Below are positions 51,891 through 61,168 of a stretch of DNA of 64,000 bases, piece by piece. The notes beneath the pieces are model-generated. The model worked only from the letters and a program-made list of their open reading frames with translations, searched no databases and was not told where the DNA came from. Origin of the DNA: Photobacterium sanguinicancri (lineage in GTDB: Bacteria; Pseudomonadota; Gammaproteobacteria; Enterobacterales; Vibrionaceae); the NCBI RefSeq assembly GCF_024346675.1, contig NZ_AP024851.1, positions 372,001-436,000 on the forward strand, in the 5' to 3' direction. Each line of letters begins with the position of its first letter. The stretch's first letter is position 1. The position numbers and the translations under genes are program-made.

Positions 51891-52541
51891 TTGAAAAAGC
51901 GTATTTTATTACTATTCACTGTGGTATTAGGGGCTGTCTCTTTAGGCTGTTATGCCAACGATCCAATCACAATTGAGTGGCAATCATTAAGGCCTGAAAC
52001 TGCCAAAAATCCGATAACACTTCCAGACCTCAGTGATGAAGAGAGGTTACAACTTCAACGTGTTTTCACGCTAATGCAGTCTAGTGGGCAGCAAGACACA
52101 GATCGTATTGCTTTAATCAAGAAACAACTAAAGTCCAAAGGTATTGATGTCGATGAATTGCTTGAATTACGGAGGCTGTATATACAAGCACAGAAAAAGT
52201 CAGCGGAAGCGATCACCACAACCTTTGATGGAAAGAATGTCCGTATCCCCGGTTTTCTTGTTCCAATTGAGTTCTCCGACGCCATGGTGACGACGGACTT
52301 TTTACTGGTTCCCGTTGCTGGCGCTTGTATTCATATGCCGCCTCCACCAGCAAACCAGATTGTCCGTATATCGTTCCCTGAAGGGTATAAGGTAAAGAAT
52401 GTTCAATATCCGGTCTGGGTTGAAGGGGTTATTGCTTCATCTGTTAAATCAGAAGATGTCTATATCGTAGATGGGACCAGTAATATCACTATGGGGTACA
52501 GTTTGAATGCATCTAAAGTGGTTGATTATGAAGAGTTCTAA
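51891..52541 (+). CDS. DUF3299 periplasmic protein
   Basis: 216 aa with a signal peptide (MKKRILLLFTVVLGAVSLGCYA) and the DUF3299 pattern: a helical N-terminal part, then TFDGKNVRIPGFLVPIEFSD, FLLVPVAGACIHMPPPPANQIV and a C-terminal beta region. The conserved Cys/His in GACIHMPPPP could bind metal. The function is unestablished; related genes often accompany ABC-type transport systems. Start is TTG at 51891 with AAAGGATG upstream; the nearby ATGs are out of frame. Confidence 0.85.
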   Translation: MKKRILLLFTVVLGAVSLGCYANDPITIEWQSLRPETAKNPITLPDLSDEERLQLQRVFTLMQSSGQQDTDRIALIKKQLKSKGIDVDELLELRRLYIQAQKKSAEAITTTFDGKNVRIPGFLVPIEFSDAMVTTDFLLVPVAGACIHMPPPPANQIVRISFPEGYKVKNVQYPVWVEGVIASSVKSEDVYIVDGTSNITMGYSLNASKVVDYEEF

Positions 52542-52640
52542 TTTGAAATATGTAAAATTGAATTGAACTTGTTGTGATATTGGCTGCGCTGACTCATGAG
52601 GGCTTTGAGTGAAATGCCGTGGACGCTAAAAACTAAAAAC

Positions 52641-52665
52641 AGCGCCATCGCAGAAGGATGGCGCT
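52641..52665 (-). terminator. terminator of the small gene at 52683
   Basis: Perfect 9-bp stem AGCGCCATC/GATGGCGCT (52641-52649 with 52657-52665); on the - strand it is followed by GTTTTTAGTTTTT. Confidence 0.88.
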
Positions 52666-52682
52666 ATTTAAGAATGCAGTAA

Positions 52683-52934
52683 TTAGTGTTTCTTACGCTG
52701 TGGACCTCTGCGTACCATCTCTTTACCGTTTTCGTATACGTCTTGAGATACCCAACGGCCCAATAATAATTGGTGTTTGTCATCTAGCACAGCAACAAAT
52801 GGACGACCATCAGTGTTGTTCGTTGCCATTGCAATACCAGCAACATTTGTTAGGCCAAGACCACCGTCTTCGATTGAAATAAGAAAAAGTTCAAGTTCGT
52901 CTAGTGTTTCGATTACAGTATTTTCGATATTCAT
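52683..52934 (-). CDS. small hypothetical protein (83 aa)
   Basis: Acidic N-terminus (NIENTVIETLDELELFLIS), Gly-rich centre (EDGGLGLTNVAGIAMATN) and a strongly basic tail (RRGPQRKKH). No signal or membrane segment. I do not recognise the family. A good start (ATG 52934 after AGAGAAATA) and a strong terminator support a real gene. Confidence 0.75.
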   Translation of the reverse strand: MNIENTVIETLDELELFLISIEDGGLGLTNVAGIAMATNNTDGRPFVAVLDDKHQLLLGRWVSQDVYENGKEMVRRGPQRKKH

Positions 52935-53098
52935 GGATATTTCTCTATATTGTTACTTTTACCGCAATGCGTATTCAGCGCAAGAACATTCATTACTATG
53001 CCTGAAGATAGCGGTAAACGACCGATTTTGCGTACTTTACAGGTGAATCTAAGGGAATGAAACCTCAAGTATCACGATGGACTCTATCCCGTTTTGTG

Positions 53099-53126
53099 AA
53101 CGGCTTGCTATGTGCAGCAAGCCGTT
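53099..53126. terminator. hairpin after the giant gene
   Basis: Perfect 11-bp stem AACGGCTTGCT/AGCAAGCCGTT (53099-53109 with 53116-53126), 37 bp past the stop codon of the 1370-residue protein. No clear U-tract. Confidence 0.55.
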
Positions 53127-53162
53127 AAGCTTAATTCGACATACTACGACGAAAAACGGAGC

Positions 53163-56100
53163 TTACAACGGTTGATAAATGCCTGCACTATGAATAATTT
53201 TCTTGGAAATTTTATTCATGACGCGGATGAAGAACCTTCGCAGTAAACCAAACTTGATGTTAACAATTGCAACTCGGCAAAGTTCGCCTGAGGCGTTATA
53301 ACCTAAATAGACTCGCATACCTTTACGGGCTAAGTGAACCGCTAAAACGTTAGATGCATTACTCTCATCGGGTTGAATCAGATGAACTGCCTCAGTTTTG
53401 GTGACTTTTTTACGCCAAGTTTTGGTGCATTGCTGCGCCGCTTTAATACTGCTTGGCTCTCCAACTAATAGCGTTTTACCTTTTATTCGGCTTTCTAAGT
53501 ATGGGTACAGTTGGTTTGCTGCTGGGTACCAGTGATCTGGCTGAGTTTGATTAAGCCGAATATCGACCATTTCCAACTGATCTTGGCGCTGATAACGATA
53601 AACCTGCGTGACGGATGCTTGCAATTTATTGCCTAAAATTAAACCGCTTGCAGACTGATTGTATTGCATGAAGTCCAGCTCACCATTGGCGAGGGTTAAA
53701 CTGCCAATATGAGCAATGTCGATACTTTCATCATTTAAAAGCGCCGTCAGTTCAGCCACATAGCGGGGTTTGTTTTCCATTACGTGGAAGGTTTTTTCTG
53801 CGACTAAAACACCAGAAGGATCATATATTTCAAATCGGTAAATACCGCAGATGCTTAACGCACGATCCGACATCGTCCAGCCAACATAGGTTAAGCGGCC
53901 GAGTGAGATGGTGGTAGCCCAATCAGATAAGTAGCCATCTTCACTGTGCATGTATGGATGGTGTAATTTGATGGTTAGTTCCAATTCTGGCGCTAATTCA
54001 TCTTCATTATCGTCATCGGCAAAATACCCCAGTTGAAGACCAAACGAACGATTTAATTCATTATCAATCTGCAGCGTCTCTTTGCGATGTTCAATTTTAT
54101 AGAACAAGAGACAGTCACTTTCTTCTTGTTCTTGCTTTATTTCTTCAAGCTCTTCTTCTGTGGCCCCTTCAACGAAGATCCCATAATTAATTATTTCAAT
54201 ATTTGAGGTGACTGTTTTACTGTATTTTCCAGCTTGAATGTCGGCAACCAAATCACGAACATTACGAGAATTATGTGCAGCATAGTGATCTATTAGTGAT
54301 TGGCATTCTGGGTAGCGTGCTAAAGATTCTAATAGTTTCAGAAGTTCTTCTAGATTGAGTTTATCGGTGTACTGACGTATTTGTGGTTGTTCAGCAAACC
54401 AAGGTAAACTTTTGTCCCATCCCTGATCTAGCGAATAAGACAGTAAGTCATGAATATTAGCACCATATTCGTGCACTTTTTGGCACAATTTGGCTTGTGT
54501 CGTTTTATCTTCGCAATAAAGGTGCGTTAAACCAAGGCGTGGTCTGGCAGCGAACAAGCGCATGATTGCATCTTGTAAATGTGAGGAGGTGTAGTAAAAC
54601 AACGTCTCCAATGCTGCCATGCCATAAAGCGTATCGAACTCATTGACACGGTATTTATCACATAAGGCGAGTAGTGTTGTGACTTGCTCTGTGGTTAACG
54701 GTGCCGTAGTTGCTAATATTGAACTGAATTGTTGAAGATCCTGCGCCTCGTCTTCTTTGTTCGATTGGATAGGAGAATAAGCTCTGTGTATTTGGCGACG
54801 AATGCTGTTCATCATCAAGTAATGTACAGTTTCATCAAAATAGCGAATGGTCAGTTCAGGGTTTGCCTTCTGAAGGGCGATATAAAACTGCTGTTCGTTA
54901 CGGGGTAATATTAAGCGTAGTGCTAACCGTATGCACTGTTGTTGGTGTTGTTTGGTTTGTTCCGTTATCCATTGCTTGAAAAATGGCGCGAGCAGTGCGG
55001 CTTCGTCATCATCCCAACCGATGTTATCAACAATAGTTTCTATTTGATAGGCAAGCGAAGCCAGTGGCGTTAATGCGTCGAGTTGCTTGACTAAATCGGC
55101 ACTCGCTTTCGTTTTTTTTACCTCTGGATCGGAAAAGAAATCCGCCAGCATGCGCGTTGTTTTACAGGGAGCAACACGCAACCAGAGTGATACAAAACGT
55201 GTGCAGAATGACTGAAGCGCAAAATTATCTATGTGTGCTCCAACTTGGGCGCAAACTAAAAGCTTTTGTGCGTTATCACTGAAGTTACGTAAAAACTCAT
55301 AATAGGGTTGTGCTGGGTTAATGCTTTCTTTTCGCTCGTGGCGGATTAACTGAGGCTCAAAACGGGCCAGCGCTTCTTCAAAGTGATCATGTTGTTGGGT
55401 GAGGAACCCCTGTATAAATTGCCAATCATCAGCCGTTTTAGCGAGGTCTTCGCTATTGGGTGTGACATAAGAATACGGTTTGTCATCGGTATGGCAAATA
55501 AAGTGACTGGTTTCATTTAAGTCGCGATAGATCAGTGTTTCAAGGTTTAGCTCTAACTGGTTAAGCGCGTATAAAGATAGCTCATCATGTTGTTGATGTG
55601 TTTTGTCCCATTCCACAATGGCGGCGCACAGTGCCATGTGAGTAACGGCATCGAAGTCTTGCGTCTTCGTTAGCTTGGTTAATAGGGCGATGATGTCTGA
55701 ACGATGGCTTTGTATTAGTGTGTAACAACGCTTGAATTCATCATGTGCGATTGCGCTACTATACCCTGAAAACTCACCAATATGACGGATTAGCAGTGCT
55801 TGCCAATCGCTATTATAACGCGCAATAAAAGCGTCATCGGTGAGAAGCTCATAGGTCTCGACTATCTCGTTCGCAAAATCAGGGTGGAATGCTTGCTTGC
55901 CGTTCCAGTGATGAAGAACATCAAACATGCGTAACAGTTTCAGGCGGTTATTGGTGAGGATCTCTTCAGCATCATCCTCATCATTCCAGTCTACGATCAA
56001 GTCATAAATGATCGATGCCATTTCAGCGTGGTAAGTATCAAATCCGCCGACATGATAGGCAATTTTCTTGTGAATATTGAAGTTGCCCGCTTTGGCTACA

Positions 56101-57275
56101 GCGGCCATATCACAAGGTGTTACCTGATCTAGAATACTTGGATTTTCACCTGTTTCGACGAAATGCCAAATATCACGACCGTGCTCAAATCCATCGGTTA
56201 CAAAGGCTTTCCAATCTTGCTCACCCGTACCGTAAATATAGTAATTGTCGCGGTAATAATCGTCTTCATCTTCAATCGCTTTCGGTGCAACAATTGGCCG
56301 CCCTAAGTATTGCTCTATTTCTAGTTTGAGTTCAGCAGCAACTTCGTCGCCCGGTGAGTTGATAAAGTTACCTAGCAACACTTGGTGGTATTCATCCCGA
56401 TCGTAATAATCATCACCTTTGCTTGGCGACATTATTGTGTAGATGAAACTTTCAACCGGGTGCTCTTGGTAATAACGCGTATCGTCCGTGTATTGTAGGT
56501 AATCTTGTTCAGCAAAGCGCTGCTTTAATAGCGATTTAAAGGTGTTGAATTCATCAGGATTACGGCGAAGTACACCCAGTAATCCACCTTCAATGGCTTC
56601 ACTTTGTACAGAGTCGGCACCATGGTGACTAAGGTATTCAAGGCTAAACATGCGTGCTCTGGCGCTGCTGTTATCACAGTAACAGAAGGCCTTTAGCGTA
56701 TGTTGGTTATTATAGCCCAAGTGACTCGCGAGTAAAGCTAGCATATCTTCGCCAAGGGGCGCGTGTTCTGAATCCCAGTACGGGATGATATAGCCTCCGA
56801 ATAAGTAGGCATTGCTCGGGTAGGTTATTGCTATCATGAACAATGGCAGCATCCCAAAAACCTCACATTCTGAGATCCACATTTCAGATGAGTCATTGAT
56901 ATTCCGAGAGACTTGGCAAATGAGTTTGGCCGTTTGTGTTAGCTGCTCTTCCAATTGAGGATGCTGACAGGCGCGAAGGAAAAAGGCGCTTTCAGAGGTG
57001 AGGTGGGTTGAACTCAGTGTTTGTTCTGCCTGTATGCCATCGGTATTGCCGTCGCTATAGCCAAATGTGAGGTTAGCGAGCTTCGTTTCGTAAAGGCTGC
57101 CAATACGATCGTCACAACCAGAGATAACCTCAAAGCGTACCTGACAATGGGAATCTGAGAAGGCGCCATCAGATTCAAGGAGTTGACGGTAAGTGATTAG
57201 CCCTTGGCGAAGAGATTCAACTGATTTTGGGTCGTAATACACAACAAATGGGGAAGTGTTTAAAGCAACGGACAT
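53163..57275 (-). CDS. very large uncharacterised protein (about 1370 aa) with a DUF3859-like domain
   Basis: Soluble, acidic, no signal peptide and no membrane segment. Residues about 30-1010 are mostly helical and may form a HEAT-like solenoid (many short helices, LLKLLESLARYPECQSLIDHYA). A segment at about 1035-1175, with IINYGIF and then SFGLQLGYF, LTIKLHHPYM, TYVGWTMSDRALSICGIYRFEI and LVAEKTFHV, resembles DUF3859. The last 60 residues are basic. There is no visible catalytic motif. Start: ATG at 57275 or GTG at 57284, neither with a strong ribosome site. It is alone on its strand. Function unknown. Confidence 0.8.
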   Translation of the reverse strand: MSVALNTSPFVVYYDPKSVESLRQGLITYRQLLESDGAFSDSHCQVRFEVISGCDDRIGSLYETKLANLTFGYSDGNTDGIQAEQTLSSTHLTSESAFFLRACQHPQLEEQLTQTAKLICQVSRNINDSSEMWISECEVFGMLPLFMIAITYPSNAYLFGGYIIPYWDSEHAPLGEDMLALLASHLGYNNQHTLKAFCYCDNSSARARMFSLEYLSHHGADSVQSEAIEGGLLGVLRRNPDEFNTFKSLLKQRFAEQDYLQYTDDTRYYQEHPVESFIYTIMSPSKGDDYYDRDEYHQVLLGNFINSPGDEVAAELKLEIEQYLGRPIVAPKAIEDEDDYYRDNYYIYGTGEQDWKAFVTDGFEHGRDIWHFVETGENPSILDQVTPCDMAAVAKAGNFNIHKKIAYHVGGFDTYHAEMASIIYDLIVDWNDEDDAEEILTNNRLKLLRMFDVLHHWNGKQAFHPDFANEIVETYELLTDDAFIARYNSDWQALLIRHIGEFSGYSSAIAHDEFKRCYTLIQSHRSDIIALLTKLTKTQDFDAVTHMALCAAIVEWDKTHQQHDELSLYALNQLELNLETLIYRDLNETSHFICHTDDKPYSYVTPNSEDLAKTADDWQFIQGFLTQQHDHFEEALARFEPQLIRHERKESINPAQPYYEFLRNFSDNAQKLLVCAQVGAHIDNFALQSFCTRFVSLWLRVAPCKTTRMLADFFSDPEVKKTKASADLVKQLDALTPLASLAYQIETIVDNIGWDDDEAALLAPFFKQWITEQTKQHQQQCIRLALRLILPRNEQQFYIALQKANPELTIRYFDETVHYLMMNSIRRQIHRAYSPIQSNKEDEAQDLQQFSSILATTAPLTTEQVTTLLALCDKYRVNEFDTLYGMAALETLFYYTSSHLQDAIMRLFAARPRLGLTHLYCEDKTTQAKLCQKVHEYGANIHDLLSYSLDQGWDKSLPWFAEQPQIRQYTDKLNLEELLKLLESLARYPECQSLIDHYAAHNSRNVRDLVADIQAGKYSKTVTSNIEIINYGIFVEGATEEELEEIKQEQEESDCLLFYKIEHRKETLQIDNELNRSFGLQLGYFADDDNEDELAPELELTIKLHHPYMHSEDGYLSDWATTISLGRLTYVGWTMSDRALSICGIYRFEIYDPSGVLVAEKTFHVMENKPRYVAELTALLNDESIDIAHIGSLTLANGELDFMQYNQSASGLILGNKLQASVTQVYRYQRQDQLEMVDIRLNQTQPDHWYPAANQLYPYLESRIKGKTLLVGEPSSIKAAQQCTKTWRKKVTKTEAVHLIQPDESNASNVLAVHLARKGMRVYLGYNASGELCRVAIVNIKFGLLRRFFIRVMNKISKKIIHSAGIYQPL

Positions 57276-57611
57276 AGCGAACACATGGCATCAAAAGAAA
57301 GGTGTGTTAAGAGTAAAGGGTTACATTTTCTATGTCATTGAAAATAGTTAAATAATTTGCGGTGTGAATGCTTTAAAGTGCAATTAATCATTAACGTGTC
57401 ACGCATAAAATGCAGGAAGGGTTTAGTGCCGTGTTTTATGCGCAATATTACTATGACTATTGGACTTAGCTATTCAGACGTAAGTCTTTTTTATCGGTTT
57501 GAAAAAGTGTGCGGTGCATCTTAGTGCGGGATTCTGTTAAACTGTGCGGCTATGCTTTCAGCCTCGGCTTATGCGGAGGCTGTTGATTATTATTTTCTAC
57601 CGAGATCCTAC
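57276..57611. promoter_or_regulatory. divergent promoter region with a helicase leader hairpin at 57559-57582
   Basis: About 330 bp between the giant gene and the DEAD helicase gene. Near the helicase end is a stem-loop: CAGCCTC (57559-57565) pairs with GAGGCTG (57576-57582), with an inner GC pair and TTAT loop, 30 nt before the start codon. No ORF is supported here. Confidence 0.5.
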
Positions 57612-58823
57612 ATGTCATTCTCTAAGCTTGGATTACACGAATCAATCCTAAAAGCCATCGCCGAATTGGACTACAGCAAGCCGACCCCTATTCAAGAACA
57701 AGCTATTCCCGCTATTTTGAAAGGTCGTAACCTTCTTGCTGGTGCTCAAACGGGTACAGGTAAAACGGCTAGCTTTGCGTTACCTATTCTAACTATGTTA
57801 GATAGCGATGTAGAAGTACGTGCTAAACGTATCCGTGCGTTAATCTTAACGCCTACACGCGAACTTGCGATTCAGGTAGAAAAGAATATTGCGCAATACA
57901 GCAAGTATTCTCAGCATACATCACTTGCTATGTATGGTGGTGTTGATTACGCCGATCAAAAACAACGCTTGATCGATGGTGTTGATATCCTAGTAGCAAC
58001 GCCTGGTCGTTTGTTGGATATGTATACCCAACGAGCTATTCACTTTGATGCACTAGAAATATTGGTTCTTGATGAAGCTGACCGCATGTTGGACATGGGC
58101 TTTATTGAAGACATCAATAAAATCATGGAACGTCTACCAGAAGATCGCCAGAACTTATTGTTCTCTGCTACTTTGTCAAAGCAAGTTCGTGCACTAGCGA
58201 AAACGGCTATCGTAAACCCAGTAGAGATTGCTGTGAAGGCAAATGCCGATACAGCACCAAAGATCGATCAATGGTTAATCTCGGTAGATAAAGACAAGAA
58301 ATCGGCACTTCTTAGCCATTTGATTAAAGAGAATGAGTGGGAACAAGCACTTATCTTTATCGAAACAAAACATGGTGCGGCTAAATTAGTTTCACAGCTA
58401 GAAAAACGTGGCATTGTTGCTGAAGCGATCCACAGTGGCCGAAGCCAAGCTGCGCGTGAGCAAGTACTTGAAAAATTCAAATCTGGCGAATTGAAACTAT
58501 TGGTAGCAACAGGTGTTGCTGCGCGTGGTATCGATATCGATGATCTTGATCGTGTTGTGAACTACGATCTACCATTCCCAGCTGACGAATATGTTCACCG
58601 TATTGGTCGTACTGGCCGTGCTGGTGCATCGGGTGAAGCGATTTCTTTAGTATCAAGAGACGATTTCAAAAACTTGTGCATGATTGAAAGCTTGTTAGGT
58701 CATTTGCTTGTTCGTAAAGATGTGGACGGTTTCGTTCCGACAAAAGAACTGCCAGTGTCTATTCTGAATTATGTTCCTAAAAACAAGCGTAAGCCTGCAC
58801 GTAATAACGACAAGCGCCGCTAG
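57612..58823 (+). CDS. rhlE: DEAD-box ATP-dependent RNA helicase, RhlE-like
   Basis: 403 aa, start ATG 57612 (the frame opens at 57552). All motifs are intact: Q motif PTPIQEQAIPA, motif I AQTGTGKT, Ia PTRELA, Ib TPGR, II DEAD (VLDEADRMLDMGF), III SAT, IV LIFIETK, V ATGVAARGIDIDDL and VI HRIGRTGRAG. A short basic tail (KNKRKPARNNDKRR) aids RNA binding. RhlE-type helicases act in ribosome assembly and mRNA turnover and are often cold-related. It has a strong terminator. Confidence 0.92.
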   Translation: MSFSKLGLHESILKAIAELDYSKPTPIQEQAIPAILKGRNLLAGAQTGTGKTASFALPILTMLDSDVEVRAKRIRALILTPTRELAIQVEKNIAQYSKYSQHTSLAMYGGVDYADQKQRLIDGVDILVATPGRLLDMYTQRAIHFDALEILVLDEADRMLDMGFIEDINKIMERLPEDRQNLLFSATLSKQVRALAKTAIVNPVEIAVKANADTAPKIDQWLISVDKDKKSALLSHLIKENEWEQALIFIETKHGAAKLVSQLEKRGIVAEAIHSGRSQAAREQVLEKFKSGELKLLVATGVAARGIDIDDLDRVVNYDLPFPADEYVHRIGRTGRAGASGEAISLVSRDDFKNLCMIESLLGHLLVRKDVDGFVPTKELPVSILNYVPKNKRKPARNNDKRR

Positions 58824-58868
58824 TTGCTAATTTGGTTTACGGTAAAAGCGCTGTAATTAGATAAATAT

Positions 58869-58901
58869 AAGAAGGGCTACCTCATTGGGGTAGCCCTTCT
58901 T
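58869..58901 (+). terminator. terminator after the helicase gene
   Basis: Perfect 13-bp stem (58869-58881 with 58889-58901) followed by TTTATC; it can also serve the convergent LRR kinase gene. Confidence 0.92.
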
Positions 58902-58995
58902 TTATCTGGATTGGTTATAAGTTGTATTTATCATCAGGACGATAACGCGAACTGATCTCACTGTAAGCTATGCGTTCTGACTGGATACCTTATGG

Positions 58996-60246
58996 CTATA
59001 TGCCTTCTGTCCATATACGTTTTGTTAAAGCTTGATAAGCCTCAGAGGCTTTATCACTTTCTGCGCAAACACTAAGTAGATCATCAATAAAGTGATGCAG
59101 CGCACGTTGCTCTATAGCTCTAATACGTTGTTGTTGCTGCTCATTAAGCATGTGATACATAGACGCTGCGCCAAAATCACCAAAAATGATATTCGCATTC
59201 TCATCAAACAAGGTGTTGTGCGCGTATAAATCACCATGACACACTTGATTGTCATGCAGGTGCGCAAATACGCCTTCCATTTGCTCAACCATGCGTGCTA
59301 TATCCGTTACTGGTAAGGTAAAACCGGTAGGGAAAGTATCGCGTGTGCAGCTATCAAGGCTTGGTGGTAAGCCAAGGTTATTATAGTGAGCTGGGATCAA
59401 GTTCATGATCAACGCTAAGTAACCCTCTTCATTCACTTGGGCCAATGATTGGACTAAATTAGGGTGATTTCCGACTTTTAAGCAAGCTTGTAGTTCATCT
59501 TCAGGGTAACCATCACTGGTGACTTCACCCTTAAAGACTTTTACGGCGATATCAGCGGGAAATCCAGTATGGTCGCCATTCCACATCGCTTTTGAAATAA
59601 CACCAGATGCCCCTTGACCAAGTAATTGAGCTAATTCAAATTGGCTTGAAGCAATTGATGGCACAGATTTAACTTTTAATGTCGATTCACAAAATGGATT
59701 TCCAGCAAACGCAAACCAAGCTAACTTAGGCAATTGCAAAAGCTGCTCAGGACATTGTTGCAGTTTGTTTGCAGAAATACGTAGTAATTCAAGATTGGAT
59801 AACGTCGACATGCTCAGTGGTAATGCTGTAAGGCAGTTACCCGCTAATGCTAGCTTCTGTAGGCGAGGGCACTCACCTAACGTTTCAGGCATCACTTCAA
59901 TGCGGTTGTCGGTCAGAATTAGCCAGCGCAACTTCGCCGGTAACGCATTTTCAGGCACGTGACTGATGTGGTTAGATTTGAAACCGATCATTTCAAGTTC
60001 AGGGCATTGCCCCAATACCGCTGGTAACGTATCAAATTGGTTGTTTGATGCGAAAATGATTTTCAGCTTGGTCAGTTTAACTAAAGCATCAGGCAGTGAG
60101 CTAAGTGCATTATCAGATAAATCCAGCACCTCTAACGTATCAGCTAAGGTCAGAATTTCGAGAGGAAAATCGGTTAAGCCTTCGGCTAGTTTTAGGCGTT
60201 TAGTACCGATCAGTTCGCCAGATTTTAGCTGAGAAAGAGTATGCAA
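58996..60246 (-). CDS. leucine-rich-repeat protein kinase
   Basis: 416-residue cytosolic protein. Residues about 20-185 hold seven LRRs (LEVLDLSDNALSSLPDALVKL and similar units of 22-23 residues). Residues about 195-400 are a eukaryote-type Ser/Thr kinase: glycine loop LLGQGASGVI, ATP-binding Lys in IAVKVFKG, HGDLYAHN in the HRDxxxxN position and DFG in IFGDFGAAS. All catalytic residues are present, so activity is expected. The LRR part probably binds a protein partner. Single gene; targets unknown. Similar LRR-kinase genes occur in other Gammaproteobacteria. Confidence 0.9.
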   Translation of the reverse strand: MHTLSQLKSGELIGTKRLKLAEGLTDFPLEILTLADTLEVLDLSDNALSSLPDALVKLTKLKIIFASNNQFDTLPAVLGQCPELEMIGFKSNHISHVPENALPAKLRWLILTDNRIEVMPETLGECPRLQKLALAGNCLTALPLSMSTLSNLELLRISANKLQQCPEQLLQLPKLAWFAFAGNPFCESTLKVKSVPSIASSQFELAQLLGQGASGVISKAMWNGDHTGFPADIAVKVFKGEVTSDGYPEDELQACLKVGNHPNLVQSLAQVNEEGYLALIMNLIPAHYNNLGLPPSLDSCTRDTFPTGFTLPVTDIARMVEQMEGVFAHLHDNQVCHGDLYAHNTLFDENANIIFGDFGAASMYHMLNEQQQQRIRAIEQRALHHFIDDLLSVCAESDKASEAYQALTKRIWTEGI

Positions 60247-60491
60247 AATGATGAATCCGTATTGAGGGAAAATTAGCGGGAGTATTTTACTCGAAATCGA
60301 GCATAAAGAGGGTAAAAAGCAAAATATATTATCAATAGCATAAAAGCCACCAATGATGACTGGCGGGTTTATGCGCTAATTCATTGATTATATAGGTTGA
60401 GTAATTTGGCTTATTACTACGACAAGAAAATCGAATTGTGACGCGGGGAGGATGGTTATATAACGCGCATCCCTGAATAATTCGCAATGAA

Positions 60492-61100
60492 ATGTTGATG
60501 AACAAGTTAATTGAAGCGCTAGATACAAACGGTTACTACATCTGGGATGACTTTCTTTCTGCTGAACAAGTTGAAGACTTAAAAGCCTGCATGCCTGATG
60601 AGTGGAAAAAAGCGTGTATTGGTCGTAACGATGAAGTGATGCGTGAATCCTCTATCCGCAGTGATAAAATTCACTGGCTGGCAGAGAGCCAAGGCGCAGC
60701 GGTTGATGATTTCCTTTCTCGTATGGAAGCGATTCGTCGTGCTGCAAATCAACATTTCTACCTAGGTTTATTTGAGTATGAAGCGCACTTTGCTAAGTAC
60801 GAAAAAGGTGACTTTTATAAGAAGCACCTCGACTGTTTTCATGGTAACGAAAACCGCCGTTTAACGACGGTTTTTTACATGAACGACGCTTGGAGCAAAG
60901 AAGATGCAGGTGAGTTGGTGGTTTATGATTTGGATGGCAATATCATTGCAACCTTACCTCCTAAATCAGGCCGCTTGTTCGTGTTTTTATCTGAACAGTT
61001 CCCTCATGAAGTACTGCCAACAAATAAACCGCGCTTTAGCATCGCAGGTTGGTTCCGTACCAATGGCGTGACAGCGAATCAATTGGATATTGCGCAGTAA
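60492..61100 (+). CDS. 2OG-Fe(II) oxygenase, EF-Tu prolyl hydroxylase (PPHD)-like
   Basis: 202 aa (or 200 from the ATG at 60498). Iron ligands His112 and Asp114 in YKKHLDCF, His172 in FPHEVLP, and 2OG-binding Arg181 in PRFSIAGWFR are all present. The sequence pattern (SSIRSDKIHWLAE, HFAKYEKGDFYKKHLDCF, FLSEQFPHEVLP) is close to the Pseudomonas prolyl hydroxylase PPHD, a PHD2-like enzyme that hydroxylates a switch I proline of EF-Tu. That activity here is inferred. It uses O2, 2-oxoglutarate and Fe(II). Monocistronic, divergent from the LRR kinase. Confidence 0.87.
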   Translation: MLMNKLIEALDTNGYYIWDDFLSAEQVEDLKACMPDEWKKACIGRNDEVMRESSIRSDKIHWLAESQGAAVDDFLSRMEAIRRAANQHFYLGLFEYEAHFAKYEKGDFYKKHLDCFHGNENRRLTTVFYMNDAWSKEDAGELVVYDLDGNIIATLPPKSGRLFVFLSEQFPHEVLPTNKPRFSIAGWFRTNGVTANQLDIAQ

Positions 61101-61168
61101 TTTGTTATTAATTAAAACTTTAAGCCCAATCGCTCTTATGTTGACTGGGCTTGTTATTAAGTTATAGC

